Source: Prinsepia uniflora (Eukaryota; Streptophyta; Magnoliopsida; Rosales; Rosaceae). Taken from it: a stretch of 64,000 nucleotides of DNA. The first letter of the stretch is position 1, and each line of letters opens with the position of its first letter. Both the position numbers and the translations under genes were made by a program. Shown piece after piece: positions 1-12,893 of this stretch. The stretch lies in contig CM064875.1 in assembly GCA_032719365.1 (NCBI GenBank), positions 21,018,566 to 21,082,565 of the forward strand, written 5' to 3'. The notes under the pieces are model-generated. The model saw nothing but the letters and a program-made list of their open reading frames with translations. It ran no database searches and had not been told where the DNA came from.

Positions 1-769
1 GGCACTGTGGGCTCTTTACTTGGCGAGCATGACTTTCTTCACCGGAGTCGCTTAGCGAAGTGTCTCGTGACATTGTTCGGCAGTGGACCGGTTCTTTCCC
101 AGGTTGCCTTGGAGCACTCTCTTGTCCTCCTCGTGACGTGGAATGTCTGTCTGGCTCTTGGACTGGTCTTTCTGCCAGGAGTCGCTGTAAGAGCTCTGAC
201 TGAAGTTGGACTTGGCTGCTCAACCTTTCTACTTGCTGCGCCAAGTTGTCCTGGGAGGTTGGTGGTGACTTCTCCCTGAGACGTCGTGTCGCCCATCCAG
301 AAAGTCCCTTAGGTCCATATTTGTTGTGGGCTGATCACGTCATGATGCACTTCCCATCAACTACCCCCCTGCCTGTTGCAAAGCCGAAGTTCTTTCCCCT
401 AGCGCGGGCACTTGGTTAGGTGGTGAGGAGAATGCACCGAAGCTGAAGGTTGACCTCCCTCCTAGCGTCTCCATGGGTGCTTCTATGGACACCCACTTGG
501 GTCGAATTGGACGCTCCTCCGGTGTCTCTATGCGAGCCTCATTCCTCGTCTAAGCAGTTGAGGCAGAAAAACCTTCTCCAGCTGAACGAACAGATCGTCG
601 AACCCTAGCCATGCTTGATCAATGAATCTTGAATGGAAATTTGTCGAACGATGAACACGTTCAAGATCTTCGAATCAACTTTAAGAACGATGATCGAAGT
701 AGGATGAACGATGAACAATCGTGAGAGCTTCTTCTTGAATATCTTCAAGCTCTCAATGAAAGCACCAAT
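1..769 (-). mobile_element. 5' internal part (leader and start of gag) of a Tat-type Ty3 retrotransposon, cut by the window edge
   Basis: Read on the minus strand, an LTR-like segment (770-1357) is followed by a primer-binding-site-like sequence, a leader, and a short open frame (39-296) starting MGDTTSQGEVTTNLPG, rich in Arg, Ser and Thr. The frame stops before the window edge, and no conserved gag domain is visible, so the gag assignment rests on position and layout. The leader and R-region style (an ACTTAAGCATTGGAGC motif) resembles the Tat-type LTR at 51978. The primer-binding sites of the two elements differ, so they are probably different subfamilies. What lies left of position 1 is unknown. 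Confidence 0.5.
751..768 (-). other. Candidate primer-binding site of the minus-strand Tat-type element
   Basis: On the minus strand this reads TTGGTGCTTTCATTGAGA, directly next to an LTR end of form ...CA (position 770). A tRNA-complementary site at this place would prime minus-strand DNA synthesis. The tRNA was not identified. Confidence 0.45.
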
Positions 770-1357
770 TGTTGAAGCTGAATTCGTCCTTTAAACTCAA
801 AAGACTCAAGGATCCCTGCAAACAAGCAAAACAGTAAGCTATCGTTCGTTCAATGATCGAGACCCGGGGGATGTTCGACCAAGAACGCTCCAATGCTTAA
901 GTCAGCTTCGAAAGAGAAATCTCAAGAGCTTAAGTAGCGTTGAACAGAATTACCTGGAAAGTGAAATGAGTTCCGCTATTTATAGGAAAACCTTGGGAGC
1001 CTCGGAGCGTTCTGATTGGTCGGTTGAATTTGTAATTAATAAATAATATATTATTAATTAAATATATTATTTAATAATTATAATAATAGCTCATTATGAT
1101 AATAATGATAATTATTGTGATTTAATATTAATATTTAATTGCCCGTTACTAAGAATAATGACAATTAACTCTCGAGGAGAGTATTAATATTACGGAGGTT
1201 TTAACCCGATTAAATAACGTATTTAGCTGGTAAATAGATTATTTAATGTGTGGGTGTTTTCAAATGTCTAGCGTTATTGCCAGGGGCAATTTGGTCATTT
1301 TGGGAATTATGGGCCACGTGGCAGCTCCACAATTTTTGGGTGTTTTTGGGTTCCACA
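770..1357 (-). repeat. LTR of the minus-strand Tat-type element
   Basis: In plus orientation the segment starts TGTTGAAGC beside the primer-binding site and plausibly ends at TTCCACA near 1357. The far boundary is uncertain because no second LTR is in the window. On the minus strand it has a TATA-like box (CCTATAAATAGC, plus positions about 975-986), then an R region with ACTTAAGCATTGGAGCG (about 885-905). Its upstream half is extremely AT-rich (1025-1150). Confidence 0.45.
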
Positions 1358-3420
1358 CTATGCTTCATTCCAAACATGAACTATTTATTATTTTTAGCAT
1401 TAATTTTGTAATTTTTCAGGCGACGGATAACAAAATTATTTTTGGTCATTAATTTGGCCAAATCCTCTTGCCTCCCAAGTCTATTCGACTTATCAATATG
1501 ACATCTGACGAAAGATACATAAAATTGACCAGTTGTTATTATGCTATTATAAAAGCCGCTTTTCCCCCTACAATCATGTCTATCATGATTGTCTCAAATT
1601 GGTCATGACCATACTTTCATTTTCATTTATTTTTTGGTCATCAACTTCTATAATGATTACTTTAGGTTGGATAACATATTGGTTATAAACCTCGACTACC
1701 ACTTGACTTTTTTCTACATCTATGACCAACTTAGATGCAATCTCACACAAACTTCAAATGAGAACATCTTGAGAAGATTTATATTGTTTGCAAATTCTTT
1801 GAATGCAATTTCAATATTTTCTAATTTTTTGTCAATCTCTTCAATATCGAAATTGTATTGATCATTATACCCATCTTGGCTATTAAAGATATATTAGGCA
1901 TTAGGACCATATTGACAAGTGTAACTATTAAATTTTGTTGAATTATATTGGTCATCATAGTTACCAAAACTATAATAGCTACCAAATTGGCTGCTATAAC
2001 CTTCTTGAAAATTGAAGCTATTGTAATTTGACTCTGGGTAGGAATATTGTCATTCCATGTGGTTGCTCATATAGTGGGCCCTACCAATCATACAAAATAT
2101 GTTTCCCTTGATTTGATGGATCAAGTCGATATAAGCAATTTTAGTTCTTCTTTGAATGAAAACATAAGCGTACCACTACCTTACCACCAAATTTCCTAAA
2201 TGAAATGATAAGTGTTGGATGTGTCCTTTAGGTTAACTTCTAACCTCACGATTGTGTGACCAAATAAAGAACTTCTACTTAGGATGGATTCTTTCACTCC
2301 TTCAAGGTTAAAGGATGCTTAGGCTTTGAACTTTTTTATTTATTTATTTTTTATTTTTGGATTTTTGGGATGAAATGAATGCAAGTGCAATAATGAAATT
2401 GAAAATGAAATTTAACTAAGCTTAAAGAAATTAAACTGAAATGTAAATATAATACAACTTGAAATAAAAATAATAATTTAAATTAAAGATAAAATTATAC
2501 ATCTATCTTAATAAAGCAATTAAATAAAGAAATTTAAATATACAAAATTGAGATAACCTTGAATTGAAACTAATAATAAAAACAAACTTGAATGTATAAC
2601 AAAGTAATTGATAGTGCTTTGAATAATAAAAACAAACTTGGCTACACTAAGAATGAAAACCTTGGCTAGGAATTGAAGGACTTGGCTATGCTAAGGTTGA
2701 ATGTAAACTCTTGTCTAGGAATTGAAAAGTGCAAGATAAAGAGTAAGTTTGTGTGTTGATGTGGATGTATTGCTCTTCATCAAAGCTTTATATTTATAGA
2801 GGTTCAGATGTATCCAAACTCGACAAGTCATTTAATTTGGAAATATTATTTCCTTGTTTAGAGATGATTGTTTATTTTCATTGACTGCACCGATTTCGGT
2901 CCAAATTGATTTCAATCCCGTAAATTCTAGATGTGATGGATGAGACATGATTTGATCTTATTTTCATGTTAATTTTATTCATATCTGGCATGATAATTGA
3001 CTTAATTATCTTCTATCCCTAGATCCAAGCATATGAAAGTCTTACTTTAATAATGATTTGTTTCTTTGTCGTGCTTTCACTATTTGCAAAAAATCTTCTC
3101 ACATGCATTTTCCTTAATTAGATCATCTGTTCATACGTGATCGTGTTCATTATTTCTAAATATTTGGTCTGACTTGCCAGTTTAGGCGGGCTTCTATTCG
3201 TATTTTAGCCTAAGTTTATTTAGACCCAAACGTTAGCCCATTGTCGATTCTTGATTTTGATGAGGTCGAATTACAACCTAGCTCAAATATATACAATATA
3301 ATATCTTGATCTTAACCTTATTAAAAAATATTATCTTAATTGTAATTAAAAAAAAAACTAACTATTTTATAAAATAAAAAAAAGCAAATGTAAAATTATT
3401 TTCCTTTCTCGTTTTTGGAG
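1358..3420. other. AT-rich intergenic region without recognised gene
   Basis: No conserved coding sequence was seen on either strand. The two plus-strand open frames here (1246-1452 and 1589-1861) are short, low-complexity and resemble nothing recognised. A good TATA-like box lies on the minus strand (TCTATAAATATAAAGC, plus 2785-2800). It is followed on that strand by a CTTGGCTAGGAATTG-type motif repeated two or three times (2640-2730). This could be the promoter end of an old LTR or MITE, but no boundaries were found. Confidence 0.35.
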
Positions 3421-3434
3421 GGATCCAGCGTGAC

Positions 3435-3606
3435 CTATATATCACTCTCGCAGCGGCCCAAGGTCTAGCGAAGAAACTAGAAAGAGCTATTTTTGAAAGA
3501 AGGAAGAGCCACCGCAGTTTTTGTTGTGCGAAACTCGAAAGACAATAGCTTCAGTTGCAGAGAGTGACTAAGCCTTAGGCAGCCATTTCTAGGGTTAGGG
3601 TTTTGG
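3435..3606 (+). promoter_or_regulatory. CCT8: Core promoter and 5' UTR motifs of CCT8
   Basis: A TATA-like box (CTATATATC, 3435-3443) is followed by GGCCCA (3455-3460), the reverse complement of the plant site II/TCP motif TGGGCC. A telo-box (AGGGTTAGGGTTTT, 3591-3604) lies in the probable 5' UTR, about 40 bases before the start codon. Site II plus telo-box is the usual pairing in plant housekeeping genes of translation and protein folding, consistent with expression in growing cells. Transcription start is inferred near 3470. Confidence 0.6.
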
Positions 3607-3640
3607 TAAAGAGGAAGAGAAAGCAAGAAAGGAGTTCGCA

Positions 3641-6600
3641 ATGCAGCCCTACGGTATACAATCGATGCTGAAGGAGGGGCACAAGCACCTCTCCGGTTTG
3701 GACGAAGCGGTGGTGAAGAACATCGATGCCTGCAAGCAACTGTCCACCATCACTCGAACTTCACTGGGTCCCAATGGTATCGCTTTTCTTACTCTCAAAC
3801 TCTCACTCTCACTCGATCAGATCGACGCTCGCGTTCCGACTAGTTTTGATTTCTTAATTGTTGAATATTCACTGTTTAGGTATGAATAAGATGGTAATCA
3901 ATCATTTAGACAAGCTGTTTGTGACAAATGATGCTGCCACCATCGTCAATGAACTCGAGGTTCAGCACCCTGCTGCCAAGCTTTTAGTTTTGGCAGCTAG
4001 GGCTCAGCAAGAGGAAATCGGTGACGGTGCTAATCTCACCATTTCTTTTGCTGGGGAGCTCCTGCAAAATGCGGAGGAGCTCATCAGGATGGGCTTGCAC
4101 CCAAGTGAGATCATCAGTGGATACAATAAAGCCATCAAAAAGGTTTGTCAATGATTTGCTTATTGGGTACCCCTTTGGGTTCTTAGAACTAATCGGTTTT
4201 GGATTAGTTACCTATTTGTAAATGAGTTGCAGGCGATTGAAATATTAGAAGAACTGGTTGAGGACGGTTCTGAGAATATGGATGTGCGCAATAAAGAACA
4301 AGTGGTTTTAAGAATGAGAGCTGCTGTTGCCAGCAAGCAATATGGACAAGAAGATATATTATCCTCACTTGTTGCTGATGTAATTATAACTTTCTTAACA
4401 TTTTATTCTATTGCTTAGTTTCTAATCAGATACTCCAACATTTATAAGCAACGAAAAGAAGAACTGTCTTTCACTATCTTTAAGCAAGTTCTAATGGTAG
4501 CACTTTTATTGGACAATAGGCATGCATACAAGTATGTCCCAAGAACCCAGCAAACTTTAATGTGGATAATGTACGTGTTGCAAAGATCGTGGGAGGGGGT
4601 TTGCATAATTGTACAGTAGTCCGGGGTATGGTGTTGAAAACTGATGCTGTGGGGAGTATAAAGCGAATGGAGAAGGCCAAGGTTTGTAGTCACTCCCTTA
4701 TGTTTATGCATCTTAACTTTTGCATCGCATACATATGTTGTGGCATTAGATGGCGTGTTTTATTTACTCAAGGTCTATATTTTAACTTGGGCAGATTTAT
4801 TCTTTTGCTAATTACTTTAGGTTATCCTTTTAGCACCATTTTCTATTCTCCACCTTTAGATTTTATTTTGTAGGCACCAATTTGGCTCCTATGGGAAATT
4901 TAAGAACAGTATATTGGGCATTTCATATCAAATTATTGAAACTTGCAGCATGGAATATTGGAAAATGAGCATGGTTATCATGCCTATTGATATCTGTAAC
5001 ATTAGGTGGTTTGTGATTGTCAATGTCAGCTATCTAAATTAAACTACCGTTTTCTTTTGTTGGATAGTATGATGTAACAATATGACAGAATAATCCATGG
5101 AAATGGCAGGTTATTAAATTTATAAGGAAAGCTTGATCATAATTAATCAAAGCAAATACTTGTTAGAATAGGGTAGGTGTTTTGGTCTTCTGTGAACTAC
5201 ACAATACTCTCTTCCCTATTTGTTCCCTTCAAAACATTGTGATTGGGACAAATGAAGGCATGGATAGTTATGTACAATATAACAATTCATTATTTTAGTT
5301 TCCTTTAGCTGCGTTGATTATGGCTTCTGATTTAATGAACACTCAAATGCAGGTTGCCGTTTTTGCTGGTGGTGTTGATACCTCTGCAACTGAAACCAAA
5401 GGAACTGTGCTTATTCATACTGCTGATCAGGTAATTGTTGAAGAGGAATGTTTTATCTAGTTTGAAGTTATTTTGCGAGAAGTCTTTTCTGATGTACATT
5501 GTAGAAGAGTAATCATGTTTAAACTTCAAATTTTCCTTCCATGTTGTAACCAGGGTTTCTCCCTTATATGTAACTGATTCCATAAGGTCCACTTTAGTTG
5601 TAGTTTCCTGAATAGTTGTTTTATGTGTTCAGCTAGTTAACTTTTGCATCATATGCATATCCAGATCTTTCAGAAGGTTTAATGTTTTTTAGTATAATGG
5701 TATATGATTTCAACAATCCTTATCAGAGGCTAGAACTTTTCCTTCTTCTTGCTTTGTTATTTCTCCTTGTTTGTCTTTCGGTAAATGGCTGTGCGAGCAT
5801 TTATGACTAATGTTAATGTGATTTACCAGTTTCAGTGATAGGATGGACATTTTGTATGGTTTTATAGGTAGTAGATATGCACGTCTCATGCTCTCAAATA
5901 TTGATTAAAACTCTGTATTTCTTTTAACTTTTACCATCATATTACTGTACGTTTTAGAATGCTGTCTTCAGGCATAGCACTTGAGCTGGTTGTGAATTGA
6001 TTGCAGCTGAGGGGTACTTTTGGCTGTGTCGATGCATGGGCAAAAAAAAATTGTTTCTTGTTTGTTAGACAACTTGTAAGTTGAAGCAAAGGATATTTTT
6101 AGAGTACTAAAAGCAAGTGCATACCCACAATTTTTTATGCAAGAGAGAATCATCTTATTATGGATCCTTAACTACGGTTTTTGGTTTACTGATGCTTTTA
6201 ATTTGTATATGGTTGATAATTTTATTTGTTGATTCGTCAACATGTCATGTTTGTTAGACAACATGTCATCGTTAATTCGTCAACATGTCATCGTTAATTT
6301 ATATGTGTGTGTATACACACACATGTCAGCAAACTATTAGAAACACCCTACTCGAAGGTTACTTGTTTTTCTCCCAGCTGTTGTATTATGTGCAATTGTG
6401 TTGCAGCTGATCATCTGTTTGTTTTTTCATTGCCCAAGACTGCTACAACTGTGTATACTGAATTTGGGGATAGTAAGTTGGGAAATCCCTGCAAATTGCT
6501 ACTCTTTACTTGGTGAGAATAATTTAGCAGCTAGAATGTTGTGGGTATGCTGTAGGTTGGCTGTTTTTTGGGGATTTGATTAGAAAGAAACAAAAGGGTA

Positions 6601-9600
6601 TTTGATGATCACAGGGTGAGATGGGCGTTGAAGAGCATTGGGAGAGAGTTCTTTTCCTTCACTTTTGAATCAATTTCAACAGAATTCGAAGATATTCTAT
6701 CTTCTATTTCACTTAATTGGAAGGCTGGTGTTGCTTGATTATTTTGTTTTTGTTTTTGTTGTTTTTTTATTTTATTTGTTTTTTCAAGTGTATTTCTGGT
6801 CCTTTGTTCTTTTTTTATTGTTCAATTTCATTTGTTCAACAATAGTAGTTTCTTCTAAAACAATACACTCTTTGATCAAACCTTGCTTCTTTTTTCTCAA
6901 TTTCTGCGGGACTCCGCGTGTCTTGGAAGTCCCACCAGTTATTGTGTCCAAAACTAAGCAGCAACAATATCTTTGGAGCAGCTCACTCCTTTAAATATTT
7001 CCAAAACATCTGGTAGGGATAGTCTATCTCAAACCCTCAAAGGGGACCTGAGGAAGGCTTCTGTGAACAATTCTGGTTATAGTCTTCTTTCTACCCTTTT
7101 CATATTAGGAAATGATTCTTGGTAAATATGCTGTATGTACAAGTTGTGAATAGATTTGTTTTGATCTTCCATTCTTGCTTGGTTTAGACGCAACATTGTC
7201 TTTGCCTATTTGTTTCCATTATTTGCAAAATGTGGTTTGTTGTGGTTGATCTTTGATTAACCAGTAAATTTTTTTCTTTCATCATCTTGTAGCTAGAAAA
7301 TTATGCTAAAACTGAAGAAGCTAAGATTGAGGAGCTCATCAAAGCAGTTGCAGATTCAGGTGCTAAAGTAATTGTCAGTGGAGCAGCAGTAGGAGAGATG
7401 GCACTACATTTCTGTGAGCGTTACAAGTGAGTGTCAGTGTCTTATTATATTATTATTATTTTTTATTCTTCCAATCCTTGTTACATTCATACTGCATATA
7501 TGAACCAGTGTTGTACTTGTAGCATAAACTGTGGCTTAATGACTCTGAGTCTACATTGAAATTTGCGATACTCATTCATGGTAGCTACATGTCTATGGAA
7601 ATCTTTGAGCTATGGTATAGTTTTAACGTTTTAGTTCCTCATTCCAGGCTCATGGTGCTGAAAATTAGTTCCAAATTTGAATTGAGACGATTTTGCCGTA
7701 CAACTGGTGCTGTTGCCATGGTAATTGTACAAGAATTTGATATTGAATCAGAACCTCAAGGAATGTTTGCTTCCTAATAAACTCTGTATTTTTGGAACAG
7801 TTGAAGCTTTGCCAACCTAACCCAGATGACCTAGGATATGTTGACTCTATCTCAGTTGAGGAAATTGCTGGTGTTAGGGTATGTTAAAACCTGTTTCCTC
7901 AGACATAGTATTTGTCCATAATTCTTGGATCTTTTTTTTTTCTTTTTCTTATTTGTTGTTAACAAGCCCAAGGAATTATATGCAGGTCACTGTTGTGAAG
8001 AATGAAGAAGGTGGTAACTCTGTGTCCACTGTGCTTCTACGTGCAAGTACTGACAGTATATTAGATGACCTTGAAAGAGCAGTTGATGATGGTGTGAACA
8101 CTTACAAGGTAATTATGACTGACATTATGAATTTTGTACTTTTTGGGTTAGTTTCATTCTATCGTGTTCATTGTTTGCATATGGTTCTCTGGAACCTTTT
8201 GAAAAAAGTTTTGTAATCAGGTGTCCAGAATTAATATCTGGTTATTTTAATGCATTTCATCTTCAGGCAATGTGCAAGGATAGTCGTATTGTCCCTGGGG
8301 CTGCAGCTACTGAAATTGAGTTAGCCAGAAGAGTGAAGGAATTCTCTTTTAAAGAAACAGGGTAAATTATCTGTGCTTTTGAGTTTTATTTTAAGGGATT
8401 TACATAATACATGTGCAATATGCCTAACATTCACCCGTCTTAGAGTCGAACAAAAACTGATCAACACCACCAAAGATACAGTCCTCAAGTCTGATTGAAA
8501 TAGCTTGTGTAACCATGTAACCAAATAGTTTTGTAGGAGATTGAAAGCATACCATTTAATTCTATTAAAAATGTGGCACGGGGTACAGTTGGAGTTCACA
8601 AGATGTACGGTGATTAACATTAGATCCAAAATTTGGAAAATAAGAAAACATGAGATCCAAACTAACTTCCTAAGCATCATTAATGCCTTAAAAGCATCAT
8701 AGGTATTGCAACTGTAGTGGAGCACCAATTATCATTTAAATGGCCAAACTGAACATGTACAGGAGCAATTTCCTAGCACCAGAAAGGAAAACAAAAGGAA
8801 GAAGCACATATATCATGAATAATTTTTTCCCATAACAAATGTGTATATTAGATATGTAATTTTAAAAATTTTTTATATGAATCATGTTAAAGTTTTCTGA
8901 GGTAGGTCGGGAATATTGGCTTTCTTAATTTGCGTGTTATGTTGCCCCTGAAAGAATAAAGTAGAATCTGGAACTTCAATTATTGGAATTTGATTTTTTT
9001 TGTCCAGTCATATGCCTCAACTGGGTATTTTTGAATAACAATGACTTTGCAGACTGGATCAATATGCTATAGCAAAATTTGCCGAAAGTTTCGAGATGGT
9101 GCCTAAAACTCTAGCTGAGAATGCTGGACGTGATGCAATGACAATCATATCTTCTCTCTATGCTGAACATGCATCAGGAAATACCAAAGTTGGCATTGAT
9201 TTGGAAGACGGCAGTTGCAAAAACGTGTCAGCTATCAATGTTTGGGACCTCCACATAACTAAGTAAGCTTTTCTTCCTCTTGTAATAATTCTTTTTTTTT
9301 AATTATTTTTTTTTGAAATTTTACGTTTTACTATATTTGTTGCAACTTTGATACTTGATTTGACTTTGAACATTAAGCTTGGGTCTAGAATTTGTTTGTA
9401 GACAATTGTTTTGCTTCTCTTGCTCGTTTTGGTGGTTTTGAATTTTTGATAGTCAATGAGTTCTTTCTGGTTCACCTGATTGACTCATTTATCCTTCTGT
9501 TGATGTCATATATCATATTACAATTTATTTAGCTTTGTGGAGTATTTAGGTGAGCTTTGAAGTTGCATTGTGAATAGAAGGCAGGCATGTTTCTACATGT

Positions 9601-10864
9601 GTAATATTTCTTTTGGTACTTGGTTTGTTTTTTCGGTTTCTCCTTTCTTTTGGGCCTGAAGTCGATGATTGGTGGAATAAATGTTTTTCTTTCCAAAAGC
9701 CTTTCCTTTATGGAGCCCAGTTATTGAGTATTCCTTTTGTTCATGTTGCCCTGGACATATATTCATGTTGAAAGCTTTACTTATGTATTGCTTTCCAGGA
9801 ATAGCCGGTTTCTTGAGGATAATGCAGTGATGATGCGGTCCTTTTAATATCCTCTTATCAATTCTATGTGAATGGTTTCTCATTAAGGATTGTTAGGCTA
9901 CAGCTATAAGAACAGATTTGTAGCATCTTTTAATAATTGAAAAATCCATTGTGACAACTTACAGATACTACTAAAAAATTGTGTGAATAAAATGGTCGGG
10001 ATTCCTGCTTGCAAAACAATAACAATTTTATTACTTTTTTCTTTTTGATTCCTTATATGATCAAGTCCTTGTAAATCCACTCTTGCCAAATTGTGACTGG
10101 CTGGTAAGTAGGAATGCCTCCTTACATGTTAGCCAATCAGTTTTCATTGCTCAAGTTGAACTTGCATGGATGATTGGATATTTTATTTGAGTCATTATTG
10201 TATTGAATCACTACGATCTATAGATAAAATTTTCGCCAAAAAAATTCCATTTGGCTGATGTGTATGGTGATGTTTGGTACAGGTTTTTTGCTCTCAAATA
10301 TGCTGCAGATGCTGCGTGCACTGTACTACGAGTAGATCAAGTAAGTAGTTAGTGACCATTGTTCAGTGGATTTCCACCTTTGGAGTGCCAAACTTTATTT
10401 TCTTAAGAGGGAAAACTGAAATATTAAGTGCATCTAGTTTTAAAAATGGTGGAGTTATCACATCTTATACAAGTCAGGTCATGCTTTTAACATTTTGGTG
10501 ATTGATTATTACCTTATAGATAAAAACAAGACTCAAAAAAAGACATAACAGCGGTTTTTTCCTTTTGATCAGAACATAAAAGCGATTATCAATTAAGTGC
10601 TAATTGTCAGTTTGTGCTATCACCTTTGGGATAAATTATTTTTGGTAGTGTACCACCATCATGTGGCTGCAGTATGGTACCATGTAATAAATAATCCATT
10701 TTTGGAGCTAATTGCAAGCATGCATGTGGCGTTAATTACCAATTTTTTATTTTTTTATGTAGAACTATGTTGACAACGTGATATCTGTGTTGCAGATTAT
10801 AATGGCAAAACCAGCAGGTGGACCGAGCAAGAGAGACCAGCCTGCAGGGATGGACGAGGACTAA
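3641..10864 (+). CDS. CCT8: T-complex protein 1 subunit theta (CCT8), cytosolic group II chaperonin, 13 exons
   Basis: One subunit of the hetero-oligomeric CCT/TRiC ring, which folds actin, tubulin and other cytosolic proteins using ATP. In Arabidopsis CCT8 is also needed for cell-to-cell movement of KNOTTED1-type homeodomain proteins. Exons by splice sites and phase: 3641-3776, 3880-4142, 4233-4379, 4520-4681, 5353-5430, 7293-7426, 7648-7720, 7801-7878, 7986-8108, 8267-8361, 9053-9262, 10283-10340, 10796-10864. These join in frame to 541 residues, close to the usual 540-550. Visible signatures: RTSLGPNGMNKM (about residue 39, TCP-1 signature 1), VTNDAATIVNEL (signature 2), EIGDGANLT (nucleotide-binding loop, Ala where many chaperonins have Thr), and NAGRDAM toward the C terminus. 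The protein ends PAGMDED, an acidic tail. Intron 5 is long (1.86 kb). No disabling change was found. Confidence 0.95.
6239..6324. repeat. Short tandem repeat and perfect 22-nt palindrome in CCT8 intron 5
   Basis: Three imperfect copies of a 21-24 bp unit containing CAACATGTCAT run from about 6239 to 6300. They are followed by a perfect palindrome of (GT)n/(AC)n type centred on GTATAC (6303-6324). It lies mid-intron, away from splice sites. Confidence 0.7.
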
Positions 10865-11608
10865 CTTTCTGCGTGTTGGGATTACAATCTCGATTGTATT
10901 TCTGTGAGTTGAGCATTGTTATGTTTGTCAGTTGAAAATCCAATTACACAGTTATATTGTATCTTATGTTAAATTGGAGTTTTTGTTGAGTAGGATGCTA
11001 GTGTGCCTTATTAAGAAAGCCCCTCAAGTTGCATTTTTGTCCAGCCCTTGATATTTTGTTGAAGGCTTCTCTTATTTGCCTTTTGATAGACACTAATCAA
11101 TTGGTTTGTTTTGAGTTTTTTCCTATGAAGTGACTAGGTGCAATCCAATTACAGCAAAATTTGTACCGAGTTATTTTATGTTAATTGAGGAATCCTTTGT
11201 TAAGTTGTTCTGAAGATCCTCATCTATATTAGTGATTATAGATGATGCGAGGGTGAAATTGTAATTCAATTGTTCGTAACGAAAGTAAAAAAAAAAAGAA
11301 GCACAAAAGTATAAAAACGCTGCTCGTGGATAGTGCACAAATCTACCCCTCTTGGTATATATGGAATTGACCATTTAAAATTGGATATATACGTTTTTGG
11401 TTCTTGTAATTTTTTATGTTCCAAATGGGCGAACGACCCTTCGGCGGGTTGGAGCCTAGTACTTAGACAGGTGTTTGGGTGGTTTTTTTTTTAAAGAACA
11501 AAAATTAATAAATTGTATACTACATAATTACATTTACATAAATATATACTATATAATTTATTTCAAACATAATGAAAAATTAAATAAAAAATAAAGACTA
11601 AAGAGGTG
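10865..11608 (+). other. CCT8 3' UTR and downstream spacer
   Basis: The first 200-300 bases after the stop should be 3' UTR, but no canonical AATAAA was found and the poly(A) site cannot be placed. The rest is AT-rich spacer up to the hAT-type element. Confidence 0.4.
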
Positions 11609-11616
11609 CCTTATTG

Positions 11617-12422
11617 TAGGCCTCGTCATTGGGCCGGGTCGGGCAAGCCCGGCCCAAAATTTTTGGGCTTGGATCGGGTCGGATTGGGCCTATTTCATAA
11701 TTTAAAAAATACCGGGCCGGGTCGGGCGGGCTTGATCATAAATATGAAAGCCCATGCCTTTTGTCGGGCCGGGTTTGGGCCGGACTTTTATCGGGCTTTA
11801 CGGGTCGGGCCTACTAAGCCCACTTGGGCCGGGCCTACTATGCCCATTTGTACCTACCTAATTGTAAAAAATAAAAAAAGTGAGTTGAGCTTAAATATTA
11901 TTATCGAATATTGAAATAAGCTAAAGAGGGGTACTATTGGATTTGGAGAATTGACTTAACTTTTAGACCATAAAGCCGAGATAGGATAAGGATATCGATA
12001 AGAGAGTCAGAGACCTAGTGAGTTTTTTTGAATTTAGGGTTAGGGTTTGGTTTGGGCATTGGGTTTTTAAATGACACTAGGTTGAGATTTGGTTGGAGTT
12101 TTGGATTTTGGCTATGATAGTAGTAACAAGATTAGATTGGGTATCAGTTCTTAATTTATAATTATTTTATATTTTCGGGCTTATGGGTCGGGTTTACATG
12201 GGCGGGTCGGGCTGGGCTTATCGGGCTTTATCGGGCTCGGGCCTATCGGGCCTAGTGGGCTTGAATACCCTAAGCCCAAGTCCAGCCCGTTAATATGCGG
12301 GCCGGGCCGGCCCACGGCCCATGCCGGCCCACGGCCCATGTCGGGCCGGGTCGGGCTTTTTGTCATCGGGCCTATCGGGTACCCATAAGCCCGTGAGCTT
12401 CTGGGCCAAATGATGAGGGCTA
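11617..12422. mobile_element. Non-autonomous hAT-superfamily element (MITE-like, 806 bp)
   Basis: Both ends are flanked by an identical 8-bp duplication, CCTTATTG (11609-11616 and 12423-12430), the length typical of hAT elements. The termini are inverted repeats: TAGGCCTCGTCATTGGGCC on the left, and on the right, read inward, TAGCCCTCATCATTTGGCCC. Next to each terminus is a dense block of GGGCCGGGTCGGGC-like subterminal repeats in opposite orientation (about 11628-11845 and 12180-12410). Between them is ordinary AT-rich sequence. No transposase frame is present, so it depends on a partner element. The open frames in the GC-rich blocks are repeat read-through. Confidence 0.88.
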
Positions 12423-12520
12423 CCTTATTGTTTTGATGTTAGGTCCCCACAATGACTCAATGAGCACAAAGTGAGAGATTGTTGTAATAATCTAAACTCA
12501 AACCAAAACTCAATCTATTT

Positions 12521-12893
12521 AGAAAACCAAAACCTAAACTATTTAGAAAAACCAAATCCATGGTTGATTCTCACACTTCTATTTAGAAACCCAAACCCAT
12601 AATTAAGTTTCTATTTAGAAAATTCAAATCCATAATTGAAACCCAAAACCAAACCCAATCCTATATTTCTACAATCTACACCGTCCTATTAATTCTAGAA
12701 GGAAAGAGTGAATGTATCAATTCCTCACTCGTCTTCCTTCGTGAGAGAGCAAGAATAAAGACCACGGCAAAGAGCTACGGACTTGAACCACCCAACCCAA
12801 TCCACACTCCGAAAATTGAAACCCTAAAAACAGTCTCTTCACCCCCAAATTTCCCGTCATGAAATGGGACATGGAAATTGAAGAAAGCGAGGT
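12521..12893. repeat. Segmental duplication copy A, left part
   Basis: Nearly the same sequence as 41767-42141. It contains short AAACCCAAACC-type repeats, then what looks like the 5' flank and start of the PDV1-like pseudogene. The duplicated sequence resumes at 21569 after the inserted LTR element. The bases between the hAT element and 12521 have no counterpart in copy B. Confidence 0.85.
12859..12893 (+). pseudogene. PDV1-like pseudogene, copy A, first 11 codons
   Basis: Reads MKWDMEIEESE before the LTR element at 12894 interrupts it. The pattern matches the N terminus I recall for plant PLASTID DIVISION1, an outer-envelope protein of the chloroplast division site (start with MEIEE, then LEKI-LHD-LSD). 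The Trp codon TGG at codon 3 is intact here, whereas copy B has TGA. The frame continues at 21574. Confidence 0.55.

Noticed and set aside
11617..12422. CpG island or promoter of an unseen gene
   Set aside because: The GC-rich blocks are subterminal repeats of a hAT-type element with exact target duplications.
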